This document shows, piece after piece, positions 1 through 27,673 of a DNA stretch of 64,000 nt. Below the pieces are notes generated by a model. It searched no databases. It had not been told where the DNA came from and saw only the letters and a list, made by a program, of their open reading frames with translations. The DNA comes from Nansenia antarctica. Lineage: Eukaryota > Chordata > Actinopteri > Argentiniformes > Microstomatidae. The DNA lies in the NCBI GenBank assembly GCA_963989245.1, contig OZ022346.1, positions 49,067,943 to 49,131,942 on the forward strand, read 5' to 3'. The position numbers were made by a program, and so were the translations under genes. How positions within the stretch are numbered: position 1 is the stretch's first letter; every line of letters starts with the position of its first letter.

Positions 1-262
1 TTTATAGCAGACAAATAAACATGTTTTATGCCACTTTTAACTAAATAATAAAGTGAAACCTTACTTTAAACATGGTATGAAAAAATTGGCTACATTATCA
101 GAAGTTGTCAAGCTGCCTTTTTCGTGCCTCCCGTCAACACACCAGGGTGATGTCGCGGCAAATGTGTGGCCATGCTCGTACGACTTTCTCGTTGAACAAC
201 GCTTAAACACCGTAACTTTTGTATCGACCACACTTCCAATGACACTGTCCGTCATTGTTATA

Positions 263-508
263 CAGTATATCTCAAAAGTGAGTACACCCTTTAGATTTTT
301 GCAAATATTCTGTCATATCCTTTCAGGGGATAACACTATCTTAATGAAACTTTGATATAACTTAAAGTACGGTAGTCAGTGTGCTGCTTGAATAACAGTA
401 TAGATTTATTGTCCATTGAAAATTACTCAGTACACAGCTGTTAATGTCTAAACAGCTGGCAACAAAAGTGAGTACACCCCATAGTGAACATGTCTCAATT
501 GTGCCCAA
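263..508 (+). repeat. Left IR/DR inverted repeat of the Tc1 element
   Basis: Outer direct repeat at about 274-290, inner direct repeat at about 464-481. The arm is the reverse complement of 1651-1891 with only scattered mismatches. Confidence 0.85.
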
Positions 509-512
509 AGTG

Positions 513-1538
513 TCAATATTTTGTGTGACCACCATTGTTATCTAGCACTGCTTTAACCCTCCTGGGCATGGAATTCACCAGAGCTGCACAGGTTGCTTCT
601 GGAATCTTCTTCCACTCCTCCATGACGACATCACGGAGCCCACGGATGTTGGACACCTTGCACTCCTCCACCTTCCTCTTGAGGATGCCCCACATGTGCT
701 CAATTGGGTTTAGGTCTGGAGACATACTTGGCCAGTCCATCACCTTAACCTTCAGCTTCTTCAGCAAGGCCGTTGTCATCTTGGAGGTGTGTTTAGGGTC
801 ATTATCATGTTGGAAAACTGCCCTACGGCCCAGTTTCCGAAGAGAGGGGATCATGCTCTGCTGCAGGATGTCACAGTATATATTGGAATTCATGTGTCCC
901 TCAATGAAATGCAGCTCCCCAGTGCCGGCAGCACTCATGCAGCCCCAGACCATGATGCTGCCACCACCATGCTTGACTGTAGGCAAAACACATTTGTCTT
1001 GGTACTCGTCACCAGGGTGCCGCCACACACGCCGGACACCATCTGACCCAAACAGGTTTATTTTGGTCTCATCAGACCACAGGACATGGTTCCAGTAACT
1101 CATGTTCTTGGATTCATTGTCTTCAGCAAACTGTTTGCGGGCTTTCTTATGCATCGGTTTCAGAAGAGGCTTCTGTCTGGGGCGACGGCCATACAAACCG
1201 ATTTGATGCAGTGTGCGGCGTGTGGTCTGGGCACTGACAGGCTGACATCCCACTTCTGCAACCTCTGCAGCAATGCTGGAAGCACTCGCACGTCTATTTT
1301 TGGAAACCAACCTCTGGATATGACGCTGAGCACGTGGACTCAACTTCTTTGGTCGACCCTGGCGAGGCCTGTTCCGAGTGGAACCTGTCCTGGAAAACCG
1401 CTGTATGATCTTAGCCAATGTGCTGCAACTAATTTTCAGGGTGTTGGCAATCTTCTTATAGCCAAGGCCATCTTTGTGAAGCGCAATAATAAGCCGCTCA
1501 GAGAGTTCCTTGCCATGAGGTGCCATGTTGTCCAGCAT
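513..1538 (-). CDS. Tc1-like transposase, DD34E, open frame
   Basis: A 341-residue protein that would cut and paste the surrounding element at TA sites. The N-terminal half carries paired-type helix-turn-helix DNA-binding regions and a GRPKKLSPRAQR linker (about 61-72), the GRPR-like AT-hook. The catalytic triad is visible: D156 in WSDETK, D245 in QHDNDPKH and E280 in NPIEHMWG, with 34 residues between the last two. The glycine-rich HGGGSIMVWG box is at about 190-199. The length matches full Tc1 transposases (about 340), and there is no internal stop. A second ATG four codons in (MAPHGKE) is an alternative start. The gene lies wholly between the inverted repeats, antisense to smc1b. The family call is very safe; whether the enzyme is active is not known. 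Confidence 0.93.
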   Translation of the reverse strand: MLDNMAPHGKELSERLIIALHKDGLGYKKIANTLKISCSTLAKIIQRFSRTGSTRNRPRQGRPKKLSPRAQRHIQRLVSKNRRASASSIAAEVAEVGCQPVSAQTTRRTLHQIGLYGRRPRQKPLLKPMHKKARKQFAEDNESKNMSYWNHVLWSDETKINLFGSDGVRRVWRHPGDEYQDKCVLPTVKHGGGSIMVWGCMSAAGTGELHFIEGHMNSNIYCDILQQSMIPSLRKLGRRAVFQHDNDPKHTSKMTTALLKKLKVKVMDWPSMSPDLNPIEHMWGILKRKVEECKVSNIRGLRDVVMEEWKKIPEATCAALVNSMPRRVKAVLDNNGGHTKY

Positions 1539-1650
1539 TCAGAGAGAATTGTGCCCAAAACACCACATTTAACAGCCCTGCTTATCATTTACACCTGAAT
1601 CCTTGTAACACTAACGAGTCACATGACACCAGGGCGGGAAAACAACATCA

Positions 1651-1891
1651 TTGGGCACAATTAGGACATGTTCACTATGGGGTGTACTCACTTTTGTTGC
1701 CAGCTGTTTAGACATTAACAGCTGTGTACTGGGTAATTTTCAAAGGACAATAAATCTATACTGTTATTCAAGCAGCACACTGACTACTTTAAGTTATATC
1801 AAAGTTTCAGTAGGATAATGTTATTCCCTGAAAGGATATAACAGAATATTTGCAAAAATCTAAAGGGTGTACTCACTTTTGAGATATACTG
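1651..1891 (-). repeat. Right IR/DR inverted repeat of the Tc1 element
   Basis: Mirror of the left arm. Inner direct repeat at about 1679-1697, outer one at about 1864-1880. Both are reverse complements of the left-arm sites expected to bind the transposase N-terminal domain. Confidence 0.85.
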
Positions 1892-1995
1892 TAATTGACA
1901 GAGAAGCCAAAGTGCTCCCATACATGGGATTTAAATGACGAGGGAGGCATTTCGAGTTCTTCTCTGTCGCCAACATTAGCAGCATGATACACTTG

Positions 1996-2134
1996 GGCTG
2001 CGTTCGTAAATTTGCTCTGAGAGCGCCGGAGAGCACACTGGGTCCGACATCATAAAGGGCCCAAGTAATTTGATTGGACAAGAGGCGTTCCATGAATGCT
2101 GATCAGATTCCAGAGCGAATTTACGAACGCAGCC
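1996..2134. mobile_element. MITE family A, copy 1 (139 bp)
   Basis: Terminal inverted repeat of about 17 bp, ggctgcgttcgtaaatt at one end and its complement ending at 2134. It shares gagagcgccgga and the interior tcataaaggg...ccaagt stretch with copies at 58074-58190 and 59565-59705. A ttg triplet on both sides may be the target duplication. There is no coding capacity. The parent transposon family is not identified. Confidence 0.75.
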
Positions 2135-2667
2135 TTGTTCTGGATTTTTTCCCCCATTATCAACCTATCATTGCGCTTTAGAGTAAAACAAAGCACGCAA
2201 CTGTCGCGTCTATCTTTTCATGGAAACTCTACATTGTGATTTACAAGGGATATTAACTAATATTAAGTAATATTATTACTTGGTTACATTTTGCAATTGA
2301 TCCGCGGTACACATGCGTGCCGAACCGTGGGGGGCGATCCGTACGGATCACGGATTATCCGTGATCCGTTACACCCCTACTTATTAATAAAGATTTGAAA
2401 ATGTATGATAACCATCTTATTATCTTAGTTTACTGTCATTTCAATGCATTATATACATTTTCTTTACAACAAGCATAACAAAAATACGTTTTTTGAACGC
2501 TATTATGCCGCTATGAGTACACCGACCGACGCGACGCGACGCGACCAACGTAGAACTATAAATTGGGAGAGCCCTTGCGTAGCCTACGGCGTAGGCGCGC
2601 GTAAATTCGACGCAGAAGCATTAATTGGGCTTAAGTCGGGGGTGATCTCTGTCTGTCCTCCCTGCAG
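2135..2667. other. hAT remnant and smc1b intron sequence before first visible exon
   Basis: The left part is the hAT terminus (to 2381). The rest is AT-rich, then GC-rich with cgacgcgacgcgac; nothing is recognised there. At 2632-2649 lies an 18-bp exact copy of smc1b exon sequence found at 2697-2714 (see findings). The acceptor ctccctgcag ends at 2667. Confidence 0.5.
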
Positions 2668-20410
<17,743 letters not shown>

Positions 20411-20420
<10 letters not shown>

Positions 20421-20506
20421 CAGAGGGAGGAAGAGAAAGAGAGAAGAGGGAGGAAGAGAAGGAGAGGAGGCCATGTGACAGAGGGAGGAAGAGAAAGAGA
20501 GAAGAG
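20411..20506 (+). repeat. Duplicated smc1b stop-codon segment
   Basis: ggccatgtgacagagggagg and the following aagagaaagagagaagag occur at 20411-20448 and again at 20469-20506, so the stop codon context is copied into the 3' UTR. Confidence 0.92.
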
Positions 20507-20660
20507 AGATCCGAGTTGAGTTGTTGATGTTCCATGTTCATATCCGCTGTGGCCTGGGGAGGTCAGTGGGTCATTATACAACGGATAGATCCCGTCCAGT
20601 GTCTCTATTGGTCAGTTAATTTTAATGTTAATTAAAGTTTTATTAAAATGTTGTCTTGTC
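20421..20660 (+). terminator. smc1b 3' UTR and poly(A) signals
   Basis: Purine-rich duplicated stretch, then ATTAAA at 20631-20636 and again at 20642-20647, likely poly(A) signals. Downstream T/GT-rich sequence fits a cleavage region. Confidence 0.65.
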
Positions 20661-20920
20661 TTTCTTTTGTGAAATATTGATAGATAAATACCTTCTTTTA
20701 TCTATTTTGTGGTTTCTTTTTATTTTACTACTTGATCTTTTGTAAAGTGTCTTTGAGTGTCTATTGGCTGCCCTTCCAATGGTCTAAACATGACCATGTG
20801 CCCCATAGTTGAAAACATCACGCTAACGTGATCTACTGGGATGTTCTCACACAACCATCTCTAGTATTTACAGAGAATGGTCAGAAAAAGACAAACATAT
20901 CCAGTTACGTCAGTTCTCTG

Positions 20921-21134
20921 GGCGGACATGGTGGTGGTGGTGTAATGGTGTGGTGGTGTAATGGTGGTGGTGGTGTAATGGTGTGGGGAATATTTTCTTG
21001 GCACAAATCTGCAGCAATTGTGTGATGCTAGAATGTCAATATGGACCAAAATCTCAGAGGAATGTTTCCAGCACCTTGTTGAATCTATGCCACGAAGAAT
21101 GAAGGCAAACGAGGGGGTCCAACCCGGTAATAGC
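20921..21134 (+). pseudogene. Internally deleted Tc1-like transposase fragment
   Basis: GGGGVMVWGIFSWH (duplicated, 20925-21003), then after a deletion MSIWTKISEECFQHL and VESMPRRMKA (about 21030-21105), match two separate parts of fish Tc1 transposases. The second part is in another frame. The catalytic centre between them is missing. Different subfamily from the element at 263-1891. Confidence 0.75.
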
Positions 21135-21729
21135 AAGGTGTACCGGTGCAAGTGGCTGGTGAGTGTATGTTAGTGCAAATAACTAATTTGACTACTATTG
21201 ATTTGATAATGATGTATCATTTATATAAAAAGCCTTAATGTTGAGCCCTGGTATAAGTGTTCTCCAGTGACTTTTGTCCGCTATAAGGTGGTGGTAAGTT
21301 CAGGTTTGTGGTGTCGCAGCAAAAAAAGTGCCAGATTTTCCAGCGCGCCGTGCACGCATTTCATTACCCGTCTGGGCTAAGCCCCGGAACTCCTACAATC
21401 CTAAATCCGCCCCTGGTCTACACACCAACATTTAAGACCGCATATATGGCCACATACACATCGACACAGTTTTCACAGCGCCTTTATTGAAGATATCACA
21501 GATGACGGTGGGCTTATTGTATTTTGCCCCAAATTCCTGACTTGTGAATCAGTACAGCCTCCATACCACGACCTGACCAGCAGATGTCATTATGGAGCTG
21601 CTGTATCGAATGCATCGATTGATCGACACTTTTTCCGACACAATTGTGTTGAATGTGTCAATGCGTCGAAAGCTTCGTTTCCCCCACCACTACTTGATGC
21701 TGTTCCCCCAGCGTACCACCGCGTACAGC

Positions 21730-22180
21730 TGACTGGTAGAACATGCTCAGCATGAGTCCTGCATATGCCTGCAACCTTCCTGGTACAGAGTTTCCTCAGC
21801 TCTCTCTTCACCTGAGCCACACTGATGAAAACACTGGAGCGGGGGACGGTTGGGAGGTCGTTGGCTGTGGCAGGGGGGGGCAGAAGGATGGGGGTGCTGA
21901 AGAGTTGTGAAGTGAGGAAATGGTGGGGCTGGAGGAGGAGGGGAATGGAGGGAAGGTGTGAATGGAGTCAGTGGGGCTGGAGAGGGAGAGGGTACTGGAT
22001 TGGACAAATGTGGTAGGTGAGAGGTCCAGAATGGGTCCAGACAGGGCAGGGGGAGGGGGCTGGTCCAGTAGCCGAGCAGGGCTGGAGGAGCTCGGGGGAG
22101 GAGAAGGAGAAGGATGATGGAGTGGAGAGTAGTTGGTGGAGCTGGGGGGGAACAAGAAGCTTTAGAGTCAAAACAGAAGT
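21730..22180 (-). pseudogene. L2-like LINE ORF2 fragment
   Basis: The minus strand has a Pro/Ser-rich stretch followed by SVWLR-, AQVKRELRKL- and RKVAG-like residues. This is the layout just before the reverse transcriptase of fish L2-type LINEs, broken by frameshifts. Tentative. Confidence 0.45.
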
Positions 22181-22212
22181 TTGGATTGTTTCAGTGAATG
22201 TGAAAACCCTTC

Positions 22213-22837
22213 TGTGGGGAACATGGCGCGTTCTGGCCTGCAGAGGGAGCCAGACTGCCGTTGGAGGGGAATAATGGGCTGATTACGGACAGGTGTCAGT
22301 GATCAGACTCGTTGTCCCACTGGTCTATTTAACCTGTGTGTGTTTGTTCCCTCGGGAGATGAGTAGGGCAGGAAGTACCTGCCGCGGGGAGACACTGTGA
22401 GACAGAGAGAGAGAGAGAGAGAGCCGCGGCGAGGACGCACGAGATCCCGAAAGGGGGTGAGGTGCGGGGAGCCGGGCGGACGGAGCGGGTCCCGAAAGGG
22501 AGGAGCAGCGGGGCGAGAGCGAGGGCTCTGCCAGGAGCGGGCGGACGGAGCGGGTCCCGAAAGGGAGGAGCAGCGGGGCGAGAGCGTGGGCTCTGCCGGG
22601 AGCGAACGAGTCCTGAGAGGGGGCGGGTCGCGGAGCGGGTCCCGAAAGGGAGAGACAGCGGGAGCGGGTCCCAAAAGGGAGAACAGCGGGTGCGGGTCCC
22701 GGAAGGGAGAAGCAGCGGGGGGGAAAAGACTCGCTCAGCACGTCAGTGACGGTGCTGAGCTGTGCTGAACTAAATAAAAGCATATTCTGCAACTGTTCCT
22801 CTGTGTCGACCTCCCTCTGTGCCTAGAGACTGCTACA
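22213..22837 (+). mobile_element. Solo LTR, 625 bp, with perfect 5-bp target duplication
   Basis: Starts TGTGGGGAACATGGCG and ends GACTGCTACA (TG...CA), flanked by ccttc at 22208-22212 and 22838-22842. A ctatttaac TATA-like box lies near 22325, a GC-rich ~55-bp repeat (gagcgggtcccgaaagggag) at 22420-22720, and an aataaa signal near 22772. No internal domain or second LTR, so it arose by LTR-LTR recombination. A deleted piece of the same LTR is at 23744-23800. Confidence 0.85.
22420..22720 (+). repeat. GC-rich tandem units inside the solo LTR
   Basis: About six copies of gagcgggtcccgaaagggag separated by variable ggagcagcggggcgagagc spacers. Confidence 0.85.
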
Positions 22838-22859
22838 CCTTCATAAAACAAGGTCCCAT

Positions 22860-22981
22860 ACATCCTCCTTCGCCTGAACGAGGCCACACTTTTAGGCCTT
22901 TGTCACTAGAGGAAGTGACGCGCTGCGCCTTCCTGTTTGCATCTTGTCTGCTGGTCGGAGGAGGAGGAGGCTGACTGGAAA
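22860..22981 (+). promoter_or_regulatory. Promoter and 5' UTR of the cpsf6 first exon
   Basis: Upstream of the ATG at 22982 there is no TATA box. There are paired ETS-like sites (ggaagtgacg, cttcctg) and a purine-rich ggaggaggaggaggctg leader, as in housekeeping CpG promoters. Confidence 0.45.
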
Positions 22982-23041
22982 ATGGCTGACGGTGTGGATC
23001 ACATCGACATCTACGCCGATGTAGAAGAGGAGTTTAACCAG
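22982..23041 (+). CDS. cpsf6: Isolated first coding exon of cleavage factor CPSF6
   Basis: Encodes MADGVDHIDIYADVEEEFNQ, then a clean donor CAG|gtacgc. This is the start of CPSF6 (CFIm68), the RNA-binding subunit of the pre-mRNA 3' cleavage complex, with one change near residue 15 relative to the sequence I know. No RRM exon, proline-rich exon or RS tail is found anywhere to the right in this window, and unrelated genes follow. It therefore looks like a duplicated promoter plus exon 1, a first exon with a very long intron, or an assembly join. The exon identity is firm; the status as a working gene is not. Confidence 0.7.
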
Positions 23042-23369
23042 GTACGCACACTAATAGCGTCGCCTATCCCGCCCTTATAAATGTCATATTTGTGTTTAGT
23101 TGCTTTCCATCAACATTTTAAATGCATATTGCAGAGCAACATTTTGCCATCTCTGCCGCCTCTGCCTTGTGTTCGGGGACGCAGCCTTTTCACTGCGGGG
23201 AATTTACAATGGCGCAAAGGCGGGTTAGGTCGATATTTGGAGCAACATCAGCCAATGTTTGTTTGTGTACGTGTTGTTCCATACGAGAGATGGTTCTTTA
23301 TCAGGACTATGAGAACATGGTGACTTGTGGAATTAGGGAAAGTGCTTTTCCCTGCACGCCAATGTTTAG
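23042..23369. other. Intron-like sequence after the cpsf6 exon
   Basis: CpG-containing, with no splice-compatible coding segment recognised. Confidence 0.4.
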
Positions 23370-23711
23370 TTAGCTGCCATGGGCCCTGCCATGGGCCCTG
23401 TCCTTAATGTTGAGGACGTGGTACCTGTTCCCACATTTCTCTACCAGCTGCTGGAGGTCCTGACTCCCTGCTTGGACAAACTCCTCTATGCTCTGCTCTT
23501 TCAGACCGCCAGCATGGGTGAATAGAATGACAGTGTGTCCCCAACAACCCTCCCCAAACATGTCCTCCATTCTCTCCAGCGCCCCTCTCTCCTCCCCCTT
23601 AGAGGGCTCCACTGGTAGGACCAGGAGGAAGGCGTGGGGTCCCGGGGCAGGCAGACGGAGACAGAGCCGATTGAGGTCTCTCCTCTCTCTACAACAAGAC
23701 ACAGCAACCAT
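23370..23711 (-). pseudogene. GIMAP/AIG1-like GTPase fragment
   Basis: The minus strand gives 113 residues. APGPHAFLLVLPVEP is the strand and helix after switch II. ALERMEDMFGEG and HTVILFTHAGGLKEQSIEEF cover the G4 region, and LVEKCGNRYHVLNIKD the G5 region of GIMAP (immunity-associated) GTPases. The P-loop and earlier part are absent, and the frame opens just inside a transposon-like stretch, so it is a fragment. Family members act in lymphocyte survival and are strongly expanded in fish. The left end degenerates into a gccatgggccct duplication. Confidence 0.7.
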
Positions 23712-23743
23712 TTCACTGTTAGAATGTTTAGAACACTACGGAA

Positions 23744-23804
23744 CTGTTGGGAGCATGGCGCGTTCTGGCCTGCAGGTAGAGCCAGACTGTGTTTGTTCCC
23801 TTGA

Positions 23805-23805
<1 letters not shown>
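23744..23805 (+). mobile_element. Deleted LTR fragment
   Basis: tgttgggagcatggcgcgtt, ctggcctgcag and agccagactg match the start of the solo LTR at 22213, then jump to tgtttgttccct, found about 120 bp further in that LTR. Confidence 0.75.

Positions 23806-23807
<2 letters not shown>

Positions 23808-23882
<75 letters not shown>
23808..23882 (+). repeat. (CA)n microsatellite
   Basis: About 75 bp of CA repeats. Confidence 0.95.
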
Positions 23883-23885
<3 letters not shown>

Positions 23886-24036
23886 CTAACTAACTAAAGT
23901 ACATTTACTTAAATGAGTACTAACCCCTAGAACAACATTGGGCTCACCTGGTACATTGTAATACATTTCTATAGATGATATTGATCTCATATAATCCACA
24001 AACTCTCGACTGTCGTCATGACCAGCCAGTTCCCTC

Positions 24037-24759
<723 letters not shown>

Positions 24760-24905
24760 GGGTTGATCATGTTCAACCCAGATTTGACTCAACAATTAAG
24801 GGAATGAACTCGTTCTCATGCTATTCAACAAACATGTGGAATGCCCTACCCAAAGGAGTAAAGGAGTGTAAAACTCTACTCACTTTCAAAACTTCGAAAA
24901 TGGCC
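24760..24905 (+). pseudogene. LINE reverse-transcriptase C-terminal fragment
   Basis: RFDSTIKGMNSFSCYSTNMW followed by NALPKGVKECKTLLTFK matches the W-N-x-L-P...S-F-K ending of fish non-LTR elements. Truncated on both sides. Confidence 0.6.
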
Positions 24906-24937
24906 CCCTGTCAAAGTCTTAACTTAACCCCCCCCCC

Positions 24938-25200
24938 TTCCAAACCATGCCAGTGAGCCCACATGTAGCCCACGTGGGAACCACATGGGCTGGCCCACTT
25001 CCAACCCATGACAGTTAGCCCACATGTAGACCACGTGGGAACCACATGGGCTTGCCCACTTCCATCCCATGCCCAGTTAGCCCATATGCAGACCATGTGG
25101 GACCCTCATAATTTGCCCAGTTCCAGCCCATGCCCACTTGGTACCCAAGTAGCCCGCATTGAACCCATATGGGTCCCACGTGGGCGTGCTGGCTGGGATA
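24938..25200 (+). repeat. Imperfect ~75-bp tandem repeat
   Basis: Three to four units of cacatg-agcccac, gtgggaaccacatgggc and cccacttccaacccatg. Confidence 0.8.
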
Positions 25201-25439
25201 GAGCTTTAGGCTCAAACCCATCTGATCCATATTCTAGAGGTGTTGCCGGGTAGAGTGGGTACCAGAGATGAATTGAAATTAAAATATGTGAACAAAATAT
25301 TTCTTTACAGTCCAGTTTATACAAATATAATAGGCATGTGTAAAATGAAATGTAATTGCACCAATCGGCATTTCAAAAGATTACAAGCAATACAAAGATC
25401 ATTTACTTTTTCAAAAGTGTGGCTAAAAAGGAGAAGCTA

Positions 25440-25530
25440 GATAGAAATAGGCAAGGCAAGGCAAGTGTATTTGTATAGCGCATTTCATACAACAGGGCCA
25501 ATTCAAAGTGCTTTACATACATTATTAAAA
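25440..25530 (+). repeat. Fish interspersed repeat tail
   Basis: ggcaaggcaagtgtatttgt, atagcgcatttcat and caaagtgctttacat, a LINE/SINE tail type common in fish genomes. Confidence 0.6.
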
Positions 25531-25779
25531 ATACAGCAAGAGGAGGATAGTAAGAAAATAAAAATAACAAATGAAGATCATTAATCGGCAACGACACTAT
25601 ATAATTGTTTGCCTGACTTGCCATCGGATTTGGGCTCCTAATAGCTAAAAAGCAATACTGTTTTCTTATTTTATCGTATTAAAGTAGCAAAGATCACACA
25701 TTTGCATTGACCGCCAGTCAAACTGCGAACTCGTCTACCACCCAGGAAGACATGACGGGAGTACCAGGACGCGTTGCTC

Positions 25780-25901
25780 TGATTAATCTGTTATAAGGAA
25801 AATAAAAGCGAAAGTAGCCGCTCCTTAATGACAGTGAACTGACGGTGAGCGGACATCAAGGTGTCGACCACTCTGTGTGTGGTGAGATGGATCCATCTGA
25901 G
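25780..25901 (+). promoter_or_regulatory. tdrd7: Probable tdrd7 first (non-coding) exon with overlapping uORF
   Basis: A GC-balanced stretch ends in a strong donor GAG|gtgaga at 25902. It holds an ATG at 25887 (MDPSE). Spliced to the exon at 27668-27673, that frame would stop at the TGA at 27679-27681, five bases into the main ORF. Exon 1 and its start are inferred from position and donor quality; no transcript data. Confidence 0.45.
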
Positions 25902-27634
25902 GTGAGAATGTCGTTTGTAAAATAAATACAAATACCGCTACTTGTTGTCAGTGGCAGAAATCACCTGTTTATTTAAAGAAAGCAGAGATGTTTTGTTTGA
26001 AAGTAGCCGACTGAGCAACACGGAAGTCCAAGCGGGATATGTTTAGAAATGGATCATTCTTTCAATAAGTTTAATATGAGACAAGCACATCTGTTTTGAC
26101 CTGTATTTTATGTTTGTGAAGGTGCACGTCTGTGAATAGAATCATTTGGTCAGCAATAGAAAAAGAAAAGCATCCGTAAATAGTTAGATGTTAATAATGG
26201 TTCGATATTCATTAATGTAAGTGATTAACTGGGGAAGTTTCATAGTGATAGCTATTAGTTAATTTCTTTACCCTATTCACCTGCCTTAATTTCTTTACCC
26301 TATTCACCGGCCTCTGGCAAAAAAAAACGGGATTTTTGGGAGGGACCTGGAGGCTAAATTTTTCATAAAAGGTCCCTAGAAGTCAAATAAATCATCAAAA
26401 CATGTTAGCGAGAGAGTGGTCACGGAATTTTGGTTTTGGACCCTACTACTAAGTGCGGTTAGACGCATACAGTCTGTGCCTTGTTGTGACCCCGAAATCC
26501 CATTAAACTTTCTGGACACGTTTTTGTATCCCCGATAACGAATAGCATGTTGATGATAACGTAGGCTGGAGTAAAATCACAAATACATTTTAGGCTGTCT
26601 TGAGGAAAATGTTTATTGTTGTTTTGATACTTTCTGTTAGTCAGGGTATATACAGGAACCTTGAGGTTAATTTCAATACCTTCCTAAGACTTTTTAAAGA
26701 CCTAGAAATTCACGAACTTTTACTAAAAGTTTTTAGGACTCAAACTATAATTCAGAAAATTACCTACAAAATTCAAGACCTCATAAAATCCTGATAAGAC
26801 TTTTTAATACTTATTAAGGGTCTTGATTTTCCCAAAATGTATTTATCAACTTGTAATACTTTTCAAGACACCGCGGATACCCTGACATTGAGAGGTGTGG
26901 TGTCTCGCGCATCAACGTCGCGATTGAGGTGACGTCGTGTCGACCACATGTCCAACGAACTTCAGTCGACGAGGCCTCAGAGTCATTTTGATTAAAAGAA
27001 AACTCCTTTTCCAAACAGTGCCAGCAGTCTTGGAGTCAGGTAATCACCTAAAGTAGACGACTATTTATCCATTTTTAGTACTAGACTCTGAAATGGACGA
27101 TGCCTCGTCGTGATTGAGAAGCATTTTTTCCAAACAGTGGCTTCCACCATTGATTGCCAATTAGCAAGACGGCTTGGTGTCAGGTGATTCACGTTGTACT
27201 TTTATGATAAATTACTGTTCATCACTCGATATACATTTAACCAAAGTAGTTTGCGTTATATCAACCGAAAAAAGTATAATCCTGGATCGAAATATTAGGC
27301 TAAAAGAGCAAGCTAGCTAGGCTCTATCATTGAGTTATCCTCAGCTGTGAAGTTAGCTAGCTATCAAGCATGTGGAACAACATTGATGTTTTGAGCAAGT
27401 TATCAACTGTGGGCTAATAACCGTAGCTAGCTACAGGCTTTGAGTCTAGGACAAAATAGAAATCTTGGTTCCCAGACTAGTACAGGTATGGCAAGGTTGG
27501 ACAGCACTGGCGTCCTATGGCGATCTGGAGACTGGAGTCGCCAACGTTGAGGCCTTTACTTGAGATCACGTTTTGTAACGGAATAGTCAATGGTGAAGGT
27601 AAAGAACAATGTGTTATGATTCCAACATGATGTT

Positions 27635-27666
<32 letters not shown>

Positions 27667-27673
27667 CAGCAGG
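25902..27673. other. tdrd7 first intron
   Basis: Contains MITE family B copy 2 and, at the 3' end, a (GTT)11 run (27634-27666) that directly forms the region before the acceptor ttcag. No other feature seen. Confidence 0.5.
26642..26884. mobile_element. MITE family B, copy 2 (243 bp, inverted, deleted)
   Basis: cagggtatatacaggaacct...gcggataccctg, the reverse orientation of 7608-7998 with the middle missing. Confidence 0.75.

Larger units (their letters stand above)
263..1891. mobile_element. Near-intact Tc1-like transposon, 1629 bp
   Basis: The ends are cagtatatctc at 263 and gagatatactg ending at 1891, flanked by TA at 261-262 and 1892-1893, the Tc1/mariner target duplication. Inverted repeats of about 240 bp (263-508 and 1651-1891) match closely. 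Each arm carries two copies of the short direct repeat gtgagtacaccc, one at the outer tip and one about 200 bp in, the IR/DR arrangement known from Sleeping Beauty-type elements. The arms enclose one uninterrupted transposase gene. Close arm similarity and the open frame suggest recent activity. Confidence 0.93.
61..1950 (-). pseudogene. BED zinc-finger exon of the hAT element, split by Tc1
   Basis: On the minus strand an ATG at 1950-1948 opens a reading frame with the motif SHVWEHFGF, typical of the start of a BED finger in hAT transposases. The frame runs to 1894, is cut by the Tc1 insertion, and continues from 262 to about 80. There a C-x-x-x-R-K-like finger remnant is visible only after a frameshift. 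The insertion and the frameshift make it non-functional. Stop codons in the unshifted frame agree with decay before or after the Tc1 insertion. Confidence 0.5.
1..2381 (-). mobile_element. Degraded hAT-type DNA transposon, one end in window
   Basis: Read on the minus strand, the element begins near 2381 with a taggggtgtaacgg-type end and a palindromic cggatcacggat stretch, as many fish hAT elements do. About 430 bp further in lies a BED zinc-finger exon. The other terminus is beyond base 1, so no target duplication can be checked. A Tc1 element (263-1891) and a small MITE (1996-2134) are inserted in it. The hAT assignment is inferred from the end and the BED finger; the catalytic region is not in view. 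Confidence 0.5.
20661..22212. other. Spacer of transposon remnants
   Basis: Holds a broken Tc1-type fragment (20921-21134), unrecognised sequence (21180-21700) and a LINE ORF2-like fragment on the minus strand (21730-22180). No host gene seen. Confidence 0.55.

Noticed and set aside
22303..22792. Pro/Ser/Arg-rich frames on both strands
   Set aside because: GC-rich tandem units inside the solo LTR; no family resemblance.
22982..23041. CPSF7 as the identity of the orphan exon
   Set aside because: The MADGVDHIDIYADV start fits CPSF6; CPSF7 begins differently (MSEGVDLIDIYADE-like).
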